In this document: positions 1 to 9,982 of the stretch, one piece after another
Layout of the letters: every line of letters starts with the position of its first letter
Numbering within the stretch: position 1 is the stretch's first letter
Assembly: GCA_963756115.1 (NCBI GenBank)
Contig: CAVWMN010000010.1
Location: forward strand, 682,001-746,000
DNA from: JTS-RE37 sp963756115
Lineage (GTDB): Bacteria; Bacteroidota; Bacteroidia; Flavobacteriales; Flavobacteriaceae
Direction of reading: 5' to 3'
DNA: 64,000 nt
The notes under the pieces: model-generated
The model's input: only the letters and a program-made list of their open reading frames with translations
Databases searched by the model: none
What the model was told of the DNA's origin: nothing
Position numbers and translations under genes: made by a program

Positions 1-305
1 ACAGTGCTACCCTGATGGTTGTTTGCAGGGAGGGAGAACTACTCCTCGGACTGGCCCTGCTGGCGAGCTACACCGTAATTTCCGGCCACAAGGGGATGAT
101 AGAAGATGTAGTGGTTGACACCTCCTACAGGGGTCTTGGGGTTGGGCGGAAGCTGATGAACAAATTGCTGGAGGAAGCCAGAAAAGAAGGATTGGATGAA
201 GTACTGTTATTTACGGGCCATCACCGCGTTGTCGCCATCAATCTCTATAAAAGCCTTGGGTTTCAATTAAAAGAGAGCGGGCTGTATTTTTTAAAGTTAC
301 ACTGA
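1..305 (+). CDS. GNAT family N-acetyltransferase, 5' end outside window
   Basis: The C-terminal part of a GNAT acyltransferase, which transfers an acetyl group from acetyl-CoA to an amine. The reading frame is open to the window edge and the first Met (position 15) falls inside the first core strands, so the true start lies upstream. The acetyl-CoA pyrophosphate-binding motif A is visible as RGLGVGRKL preceded by the strand IEDVVVDTSYR, and motif B follows with AINLYKSLGF near the end. The substrate cannot be told. It runs towards the convergent S24 regulator with only 12 bases between the stop codons. Confidence 0.85.
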   Translation, partial: SATLMVVCREGELLLGLALLASYTVISGHKGMIEDVVVDTSYRGLGVGRKLMNKLLEEARKEGLDEVLLFTGHHRVVAINLYKSLGFQLKESGLYFLKLH

Positions 306-317
306 CGGCTTTACGAA

Positions 318-1085
318 TCAATGCTTCAATGAGCCGCGGCTGATCTGGCTTTTCAGTTCGTCCATGGATTCCTGTAACTGCCGTAGCAGCCCTTTTTCCG
401 TCGTGGCATCCACACCAAAGGTGATCTTGCTGTTCACCTGCCAGATTTCCTGTATTTGGTAGGGTTTTATTTCATAAGGGGGATAGGATTCATTGAGGGA
501 GATCAGCGAAATGTTGTTGGAATTCGGACGCTTCTCTATCTTTTTCACCAGAACCGCATCTTCCAGGACCACAACATAGATCTTATTGGGGTTAACCTCG
601 TCTATATGTTCCACTGCTTTAGCCAGTACCCATTCCCCCGGCCTCAGGTTCGGGAGCATACTGTCGCCATCTACCTGAAATCCCCGGTAGGTGGCATTTC
701 TGAATTCCGGCAACGGCAGGTCGAATGCCGGGAGCTGTCGATACCAGCTTGTATCCTGTATGTGCTGCGGGTAGCCGGCTGCGGCTTTAACGTTTACAAG
801 TACCATATTATCCCTGTCTTCAGAATCCACGGTGACAACCTTGGGTATAACGCTGGTATTGGAGGTTTCCAGGTATTGCTGATTGCTCTCCCCGAATAGC
901 CACAACGGGTTGATCTTAAATTGTTTCAACAGTTCAGAAACCACCTTCCCCGAAAGTTTGGTCCTTCCCCTTTCGATATCGGCAGTGGTGCTGGAAATCC
1001 CCAGCAATCTGGCGAATTCAGCCTGGGTATAGCCCAATTCGCGCCGGATATCTGTAAATCGTTTGACGGTGATCTCGTTCTCCAT
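318..1085 (-). CDS. XRE/LexA-like transcriptional regulator with S24 peptidase domain
   Basis: A 255-residue repressor-protease. Residues 6-60 form a helix-turn-helix of the XRE type (LGYTQAEFARLLGIS region). Residues about 95-220 form an S24/LexA-like domain with an Ala-Gly candidate self-cleavage site (residues 103-104 in VKAAAGYP), the catalytic Ser in GDSM (Ser142) and the catalytic Lys in LVKKI (Lys181 or 182). Known S24 proteins cleave themselves when RecA filaments form on damaged DNA, which releases their promoters. The start at 1085 is chosen because an upstream in-frame Met (1133) would run through the operator-like repeats. It is divergent from a putative DNA repair pair, so I infer a damage-responsive, self-regulating repressor. 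Whether it is RecA-responsive is not shown by sequence. Confidence 0.88.
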   Translation of the reverse strand: MENEITVKRFTDIRRELGYTQAEFARLLGISSTTADIERGRTKLSGKVVSELLKQFKINPLWLFGESNQQYLETSNTSVIPKVVTVDSEDRDNMVLVNVKAAAGYPQHIQDTSWYRQLPAFDLPLPEFRNATYRGFQVDGDSMLPNLRPGEWVLAKAVEHIDEVNPNKIYVVVLEDAVLVKKIEKRPNSNNISLISLNESYPPYEIKPYQIQEIWQVNSKITFGVDATTEKGLLRQLQESMDELKSQISRGSLKH

Positions 1086-1113
1086 GGGTAGCTGTGAATT
1101 TCCGTAAATATAC

Positions 1114-1183
1114 AAAATATGGAATATATCCAAAATAAAATTGGGATTATTTCCATAATGTGGAAATATTCCATATTTTTGGA
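1114..1183. promoter_or_regulatory. Cluster of inverted-repeat operators between S24 repressor and repair cassette
   Basis: Two nested symmetries are seen. A perfect 14-bp arm pair (AAAATATGGAATAT at 1114-1127 and its reverse complement at 1166-1179) is centred near 1146. A perfect 8-5-8 palindrome TATTTCCA-N5-TGGAAATA lies at 1148-1168. The half-site TTCCA/TGGAA, or a close variant, recurs six times, at about 1120, 1129, 1151, 1161, 1169 and 1179. The right end overlaps a TATTTTTG -7 element at 1174-1181. The layout suits a dimeric repressor controlling both divergent genes. Confidence 0.7.
1174..1181 (+). promoter_or_regulatory. Putative -7 element (TAnnTTTG) for the radical SAM gene
   Basis: TATTTTTG fits the Bacteroidota primary sigma -7 consensus TAnnTTTG and lies 18 bases before the chosen ATG at 1199, giving a short leader. 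It is embedded in the operator repeats, as expected for a repressed promoter. No clear TTG -33 element is seen. Confidence 0.5.
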
Positions 1184-1198
1184 TTAATTACAAGAAAT

Positions 1199-2467
1199 AT
1201 GAATTGGGAAAGAATTAAAGAGAAATTATGCATCCTTGCCGATGCCGCAAAATATGATGTCTCCTGTGCCAGCAGTGGGAGCAACCGTAAAAATGAGAAC
1301 CGGGGATTAGGGAACAGTTCCAAAATGGGGATTTGCCACAGCTATACCGAGGACGGTCGCTGCGTTTCTCTGTTAAAGATATTGCTGACGAATCATTGTA
1401 TTTTTGATTGTGCGTATTGTGTAACAAGGAAAAGTAACGATATCCGGAGGGCTGCTTTTAAAATTGACGAAGTGGTGGCACTGACCGTCGAATTCTACCG
1501 CAGGAACTATATAGAAGGCCTGTTTTTAAGTTCGGGAATTTTCAAAAATGCGGATTATACAATGGAACGCCTGGTTGAGGTTGCCAAAAAGCTTCGCCAG
1601 GAAGAAAATTTCAATGGGTATATCCATTTAAAGTCTATCCCGGGAGCCAGCGATGAATTGATGTACAGGGCGGGGTTATATGCAGACAGGCTATCCGTCA
1701 ATATCGAAATTCCAACGGTTTCCGGTTTAAAATTATTAGCACCGGAAAAAAAACTGGAGGATTTCATACGCCCGATGCGCAAGGTTAAAAATGAGATACT
1801 CCGTTACCGGTCAGAGGTGAAGATCCTCAGGACCGCTCCACGGTATGCCCCGGCTGGCCAGAGTACTCAAATGGTTATCGGGGCAAGCGGAGAAACGGAT
1901 CGGGATATAATGGAGACGGCCAATCATTACTACAGGGATTATCATATGAAACGGGTGTACTATTCAGGTTACATCCCCATATCAAATGATTTACGTTTGC
2001 CGGCACTTGGATCCCAGGTACCCATGCTCCGGGAGAACAGGTTATACCAATCAGATTGGTTGCTGCGATTTTATGGGTTTGGGATTCATGAGTTACTCAA
2101 TGATCAATATCCCAACCTGGATCCTGATATTGATCCCAAATTGAGTTGGGCATTGCGGAATTTACATTTTTTCCCCGTTGATATCAATACGGCCGCCATG
2201 GAAATGTTGGCGCGCGTTCCTGGATTGGGGATGCGGTCGGTGCACAGGATTATCCAGGCGAGACGGTTCAGGAATCTGAACTGGGGGCATCTTAAAAACC
2301 TTAAAGTCGCGCTTAATCGCGCTAAATATTTTATTATCTGTAATTCTGCCGATTGGGAGCATCGTGATATGGATGCGGGTAAACTTAAAACACTGATCCT
2401 GAATAATTCTTCGGGTAAGTTCAGGAAGGACTTTAATACACAACTCAATCTTTTTGAAGCGTCATGA
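1199..2467 (+). CDS. Putative DNA modification/repair radical SAM protein (TIGR03916 family)
   Basis: A 422-residue radical SAM enzyme. The [4Fe-4S] cluster motif CxxxCxxC is seen as CIFDCAYC about 60 residues in, and a C-terminal helix-hairpin-helix (VDINTAAMEMLARVPGLGMRS region) indicates DNA binding. This architecture matches the SplB-like family always found beside a DUF4130 partner and annotated as putative DNA repair; the chemistry is unproven. The start at 1199 (MNWERIKEKL) is preferred because an upstream Met at 1160 falls inside the operator. The stop overlaps the next start by four bases (ATGA), so the two proteins are translationally coupled. Confidence 0.88.
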   Translation: MNWERIKEKLCILADAAKYDVSCASSGSNRKNENRGLGNSSKMGICHSYTEDGRCVSLLKILLTNHCIFDCAYCVTRKSNDIRRAAFKIDEVVALTVEFYRRNYIEGLFLSSGIFKNADYTMERLVEVAKKLRQEENFNGYIHLKSIPGASDELMYRAGLYADRLSVNIEIPTVSGLKLLAPEKKLEDFIRPMRKVKNEILRYRSEVKILRTAPRYAPAGQSTQMVIGASGETDRDIMETANHYYRDYHMKRVYYSGYIPISNDLRLPALGSQVPMLRENRLYQSDWLLRFYGFGIHELLNDQYPNLDPDIDPKLSWALRNLHFFPVDINTAAMEMLARVPGLGMRSVHRIIQARRFRNLNWGHLKNLKVALNRAKYFIICNSADWEHRDMDAGKLKTLILNNSSGKFRKDFNTQLNLFEAS

Positions 2468-3237
2468 CAGCATCTAAAATTTTACTATACGATGGAAGTT
2501 TCAATGGTTTTCTGACAGCCATATTCACCGCTTATGAGGAAAAAATCATTGTTTCCGGTATTCAACACACAGGTTTAGGTCAAAATGGCCTTTTTTCTGA
2601 GACACAAATGGTATTCACAGACCTCTCCCGGGCCAAAAGGGTTTGGGATGGAATAAGTTCTAAAAGCAGTAACGCGATCAAAAACATTTATTTTGCCTTT
2701 CTGAGTGAACAGGAAGGAGTTGAAATGCTTTTGTATACCTATATCCAGAAACTATTCGGCACTGAAAAAGGCGTTCATTTAAATTTTGCAGACGAAGTTG
2801 TTCTTAAAGTAAGTCAACTGTCCAAAATGGTAGGTCGGGAAAAGCATCGTATGGAAGCATTTGTGCGATTCCAGCTGACCAGGGATAACATTTTCTTCGC
2901 GAATATTGAACCTGATTTCAACGTACTGCCCCTTATTTCAAAGCACTTTCGTTCGCGATACGCGGACCAGGAATGGATCCTTTACGATGTTCGCCGAAAA
3001 TATGGGTTGTATTATAATACCAAAACCGTGGAGATCATTCAATTGGATTTAAAAGAGGTTTATGCCAATGGCATCCATGAAAAAGATGTTTTTACTACAG
3101 AAGAAAACAACTTAACGGATTTATGGCAAGGGTATTTTAAAAGCACCAATATAGCATCACGGGCCAATAAAAAACTACATACCCAACATTTACCTAAACG
3201 GTACTGGAAATATCTCAGTGAAAAAAAGGCAGTATAA
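2464..3237 (+). CDS. TIGR03915/DUF4130 family putative DNA repair protein
   Basis: A 257-residue protein of the DUF4130 family, whose members pair with the upstream radical SAM protein and are thought to have a uracil-DNA-glycosylase-like fold. The family N-terminus ILLYDGSFNGFL is clear. It overlaps the radical SAM gene by four bases and ends 78 bases before uvrA. Family membership is firm from the N-terminal signature and from context. The biochemical role (processing of a modified base or crosslink) is inference from the partner's HhH domain and the S24 regulator. Confidence 0.85.
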   Translation: MTASKILLYDGSFNGFLTAIFTAYEEKIIVSGIQHTGLGQNGLFSETQMVFTDLSRAKRVWDGISSKSSNAIKNIYFAFLSEQEGVEMLLYTYIQKLFGTEKGVHLNFADEVVLKVSQLSKMVGREKHRMEAFVRFQLTRDNIFFANIEPDFNVLPLISKHFRSRYADQEWILYDVRRKYGLYYNTKTVEIIQLDLKEVYANGIHEKDVFTTEENNLTDLWQGYFKSTNIASRANKKLHTQHLPKRYWKYLSEKKAV

Positions 3238-3290
3238 CGGAGCTACAGTAAACCTTTTATCACCGACTTCCTTATTATTCGGCAATAGTG

Positions 3291-3298
3291 TACCTTTG
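3291..3298 (+). promoter_or_regulatory. Putative -7 element (TAnnTTTG) for uvrA
   Basis: TACCTTTG matches the Bacteroidota -7 consensus and is 18 bases before the uvrA ATG. A -33 TTG is not evident. It suggests uvrA has its own promoter in addition to any read-through from the repair cassette. Confidence 0.5.
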
Positions 3299-3315
3299 CA
3301 ACTTTGCCTTATTGT

Positions 3316-6182
<2,867 letters not shown>

Positions 6183-6217
6183 GTTATAACCAATGTAATC
6201 TCTAATTCCACGTTCAG

Positions 6218-6235
6218 ACCGGACAGCCGGTTTTA
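6218..6235 (+). terminator. Weak hairpin after uvrA
   Basis: ACCGG-ACAG-CCGGT followed by TTTA, 36 bases after the uvrA stop. The stem is only five pairs and the T run is short, so termination would be weak. Confidence 0.35.
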
Positions 6236-6297
6236 AAGGAAATTTCCTGCAAATGCAATTCCATGTTTTGGAGTGCAAAAATCACAAGTAATATCAA

Positions 6298-6984
6298 ATG
6301 AGAAAAGAACAGCATCATAAGGGATGGAACGAAATCAAGACCAACGATTCCTGGGCTATCTTTAAAATAATGGGGGAATTTGTCTATGGATTTGAAAAAA
6401 TGAGTGCCATAGGACCGTGTATTTCCATTTTTGGTTCGGCCCGTACCAAAGCCGACGCGAAATATTATAACATGGCGGTCAGTATTGCAAAAAAAGTTTC
6501 GGAGGCAGGATATGGTATCATTACAGGGGGTGGCCCCGGTATTATGGAAGCCGGGAACAAAGGAGCACACTTATCCGGCGGAACCTCGGTTGGACTCAAC
6601 ATCGACCTCCCTTTTGAGCAACATGACAATCCATTTATCGATGCGGATAAGAGTCTTGATTTTGATTACTTCTTTGTACGGAAAGTGATGTTCGTAAAAT
6701 ATTCCCAGGCTTTTGTTGTGATGCCAGGCGGCTTTGGTACCCTCGATGAACTTTTTGAGGCCCTTACGCTCATCCAAACCAATAAAATTGGTAAATTTCC
6801 CATAATCCTGGTAGGTTCTGAATTTTGGTCAGGCCTGATGGAATGGATCAAAACCACCATGATCAAGGCCGGAAATGTGAGTCCAACCGATCTGGACCTC
6901 ATTAAGATCGTAGATGAGGAAGATGAAGTGGTTCAACTAATCGACGCCTATTACAAAGGCCATACCCTGAGTCCAAATTTTTAG
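6298..6984 (+). CDS. TIGR00730 / LOG family Rossmann-fold protein
   Basis: A 228-residue member of the lysine-decarboxylase-like LOG family. Characterised members hydrolyse the N-glycosidic bond of nucleoside 5'-monophosphates, including cytokinin ribotides. The family signature PGGxGTxxE is present as MPGGFGTLDELFE, and the phosphate-binding segment GGGPGIMEAGNKGA is intact. It ends eight bases before the next gene, so the two are probably co-transcribed. The physiological substrate in Flavobacteria is not known; the old lysine decarboxylase name should not be used. Confidence 0.88.
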   Translation: MRKEQHHKGWNEIKTNDSWAIFKIMGEFVYGFEKMSAIGPCISIFGSARTKADAKYYNMAVSIAKKVSEAGYGIITGGGPGIMEAGNKGAHLSGGTSVGLNIDLPFEQHDNPFIDADKSLDFDYFFVRKVMFVKYSQAFVVMPGGFGTLDELFEALTLIQTNKIGKFPIILVGSEFWSGLMEWIKTTMIKAGNVSPTDLDLIKIVDEEDEVVQLIDAYYKGHTLSPNF

Positions 6985-6992
6985 TCCCCCCT

Positions 6993-9821
6993 ATGGCCCT
7001 GGAAAATTCATTTAAATTATTCGCAATTGGCTTCTTCCTCTGGATGGGAAACAGCCAGGCCCAGCATAGAAATACCCTCACGGCTAATTTAGATGATGAA
7101 ACCCATCAGATCAGCATTCAACAGGAATTCATCTACCATAACCATTCCGCAGACACCCTCGATATACTGTATTTTAATGATTGGGCCCATGCTTATTCCG
7201 ACAAAACTACTGCGCTGGCCACCAGATTTGCAGAAGAATTCAAAAAGAGCCTCCACCTGGCCCCGAAGGAGGAACGGGGGTACACCGAGGTTATCAGTAT
7301 GGTCGACAGTGAATACAGGGGCATATCCTGGCATCGTACACAGGGCAAGGATATTTTAAGGATTATCCTCAATAAACCACTCCCCCCCGGAGCCGAAGCC
7401 AAGTTATTCATGACCTATACGGTTCAGTTACCCCCGGACAAATATACTCCCTATGGCTATAACAACCGGGGTGGGTACTACCTGAAGGACTGGTACCTGA
7501 CACCAGCGGTGTATGACAGCGACTGGCAGTTATATTCCAATAAAAACCTGGAAGACCTTTATACGGATATAACCAATACGCAACTCCATTTTATTTTTCC
7601 CGATTCACTCTATCTGGGTACCAATTTCAACGAAGTCAATATCACTAAATTTCCGGGGAAACAATATGCTTCCCTCAAAGGAGAAGGGCGGAAGAGTGCC
7701 GATATCATACTAAATTCGGATAAGAAATTCATTAAACATGTCACGCCCCACCTGATCGTTGTAACGGATATTGAAGATAAAAAATACGATGAGGTCCTCC
7801 AGGGTTTGTCCATAAACAGGATCACCCGTTTTATCGATGATAACCTGGGTGATTTTCCTTACGAGCAATTGCTGGTAAGCGAAATAGACTTTAACAAAAA
7901 CCCCCTGTATGGCATCAATCAGTTACCCTCGTTCATAAGGCCCTATGATGAGCAATTCCAGTTTGAAATGAAATTCCTCAAGACTGCCCTGATCAGTTAC
8001 CTCAGGGAAAGCCTATTCCTGGATCCCAGAAAGGAGAAATGGGTTAGTGATGCCCTGGTGAACTATATGATGTTCAAATATGTGGATGAGTTTTACAAAG
8101 ATCAGAAGTTACTGGGCAAATTATCAAACCTGTGGGGCTTCCGAAACTACAAGTTGGCCAAAATGGACTTTAATGAGCAATACTCCTTCCTGTATATGCT
8201 CACGGCCCGCAAAAACCTGGACCAGGCTTTATCTACCCCCAATGATTCCCTGATTAAATTCAATCAAAAAATAGCCAACACCTACAAAGCAGGACTTGGG
8301 CTAGTATACCTGGCAGAATACATAGGGCAGGATAAAATAGACGAGAGCGTTCGGGAATTCTATGACAGGTATAAGCTGAAGACGGTAAAACCTGAAGATT
8401 TTAAGGACATTTTGAAAAAGAATTCTAACAAGGACATCAACTGGTTCTTTGATGATTATGTCTCTTCTGATTACCGCATCGATTTTAAGATTAAAAAAAT
8501 TGTGAAGACCCCCGATTCCCTTACCATAACTTTGAAGAACAAAACCGGGACCAATGTACCCATTTCCTTATTTGGTATGAACGCAGATACCGTAGTGTCC
8601 AAATATTGGTTTTCGGATATAGAGAAACAGAAGACCTTTACCATCCCCCGGAATAACGAGGAACGCATGGTATTGAACTATGACCAGAAAATACCGGAAT
8701 TTAACCAACGCGATAACTGGAAGACGCTGAACGGGTTTTTCTCCAGCAACAAAAAATTGAAATTCCAGTTTTTTAAAGATGCAGAAGACCCGTATTACAA
8801 CCAGATATTCTATATGCCTGTTATGGGTTTTAATGTGTACGACGGTCTTTCGCCGGGCCTGAGGCTTACCAATAAAACCCTGCTGGAGCGGCCCTTTGTA
8901 TTTGACCTTTCACCTTCCTATGCATTCCTGGAAAGATCCTTTGTAGGCTACGGGCGGTTTAGTTACCGGAGATACCATGGCAAGAGCGGATTGTATCTGA
9001 CCAATTTTTCGCTAGGCAGTTCCACGGCGCATTTCCAGGTCAATTCCCGGTACTCCACCGTAACCCCGTCCCTTACCTTCGGGTGGCGGCCGGATAACCT
9101 GCTCTCCAATGAAAGGCAATCCCTGATGTTCCGGCATGTCAATGTTTTCCGGACCATAGACCCGGCGCTGGGAGACCTGGAGACAGAACCGAATTACAGC
9201 GTTTTAAATGCACGGTTCAGCAGAAACAACAATGGGATCATTGATTATTTCTATTGGTTTGCTGATGTGCAGTATGCCAGTAATTTCTCCAAATTGGTAT
9301 TCAACTGGGAATACCGGAAGTTGTTTGAGAATAACCGGCAATTAAACCTGCGGTTCTTTGCCGGGAAATTTATTACCAACGAGACCAATTCGGACTTTTT
9401 CAGTTTTGCGCTCGACAGGCCTACGGATTACCTTTTTGATTACAGTTACCTGGGCCGGTCCGAGGATTCGGGAATCGTCAGCCAGCAAATTGTTATCGCG
9501 GAAGGCGGTTTTAAGTCCAAACTGGCGAATCCCTTTGCCAATGATTGGATGGCAACTGCCAATGCCAGTATCAACATTTGGCGCTGGATTGAATTGTATG
9601 GCGATGCGGGAATGACCAAAAACAAGGAGCAGAATGCCCGGTTTGTTTATGATTCCGGAATCCGGTTGAACCTGGTGACTGATTACTTCGAATTATATTT
9701 TCCGCTGTATTCCAGCAATGGATGGGAATTAGGGCAGCCCAACTACGACCAGAAAATCCGGTTTATCGTTACCTTAAGCCCCCGCACCCTGACAGGATTA
9801 TTTACACGAAAGTGGTTCTAA
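6993..9821 (+). CDS. M1-peptidase-like protein without zinc site, fused to a C-terminal outer-membrane barrel
   Basis: A 942-residue exported protein. A signal peptide ends near SQAQ (residue 23). Residues about 30-520 resemble the beta-sandwich and gluzincin domain of M1 aminopeptidases, but where HExxHxW is expected there is FLKTALISYL and where the downstream WLxEGF segment is expected there is WVSDALVNY (near residue 350), so no zinc ligands are visible. From about residue 620 to the end, alternating hydrophobic strands, turn-rich segments and a terminal aromatic residue (KWF) indicate a beta-barrel anchored in the outer membrane. Function unknown; a non-catalytic binding or assembly role is inferred. 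Spacing suggests an operon with the LOG gene. Confidence 0.75.
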   Translation: MALENSFKLFAIGFFLWMGNSQAQHRNTLTANLDDETHQISIQQEFIYHNHSADTLDILYFNDWAHAYSDKTTALATRFAEEFKKSLHLAPKEERGYTEVISMVDSEYRGISWHRTQGKDILRIILNKPLPPGAEAKLFMTYTVQLPPDKYTPYGYNNRGGYYLKDWYLTPAVYDSDWQLYSNKNLEDLYTDITNTQLHFIFPDSLYLGTNFNEVNITKFPGKQYASLKGEGRKSADIILNSDKKFIKHVTPHLIVVTDIEDKKYDEVLQGLSINRITRFIDDNLGDFPYEQLLVSEIDFNKNPLYGINQLPSFIRPYDEQFQFEMKFLKTALISYLRESLFLDPRKEKWVSDALVNYMMFKYVDEFYKDQKLLGKLSNLWGFRNYKLAKMDFNEQYSFLYMLTARKNLDQALSTPNDSLIKFNQKIANTYKAGLGLVYLAEYIGQDKIDESVREFYDRYKLKTVKPEDFKDILKKNSNKDINWFFDDYVSSDYRIDFKIKKIVKTPDSLTITLKNKTGTNVPISLFGMNADTVVSKYWFSDIEKQKTFTIPRNNEERMVLNYDQKIPEFNQRDNWKTLNGFFSSNKKLKFQFFKDAEDPYYNQIFYMPVMGFNVYDGLSPGLRLTNKTLLERPFVFDLSPSYAFLERSFVGYGRFSYRRYHGKSGLYLTNFSLGSSTAHFQVNSRYSTVTPSLTFGWRPDNLLSNERQSLMFRHVNVFRTIDPALGDLETEPNYSVLNARFSRNNNGIIDYFYWFADVQYASNFSKLVFNWEYRKLFENNRQLNLRFFAGKFITNETNSDFFSFALDRPTDYLFDYSYLGRSEDSGIVSQQIVIAEGGFKSKLANPFANDWMATANASINIWRWIELYGDAGMTKNKEQNARFVYDSGIRLNLVTDYFELYFPLYSSNGWELGQPNYDQKIRFIVTLSPRTLTGLFTRKWF

Positions 9822-9953
9822 TCATTGCATTATATGCAAAAAATGGTTCAATTCTTATTCGATTTATGACAATTTGATTTTTTATATGAATTTTTTTTAG
9901 AAATAATTAATCCAATATATCCCCCTGATAATTTTAAAATCAAACTATTTTGA

Positions 9954-9961
9954 TATTTTTG
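9954..9961 (+). promoter_or_regulatory. Putative -7 element (TAnnTTTG) for the E1 dehydrogenase gene
   Basis: TATTTTTG lies 21 bases before the ATG at 9983 in an AT-rich 161-base gap. The distance implies a short untranslated leader. No convincing TTG at the expected -33 distance. Confidence 0.5.
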
Positions 9962-9982
9962 TAGTAAATACTTCTCTGCCCA

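Noticed and set aside
456..899. Long open frame antisense to the S24 repressor
   Set aside because: It is a shadow of the real gene, with no recognisable protein sequence and no ribosome site.
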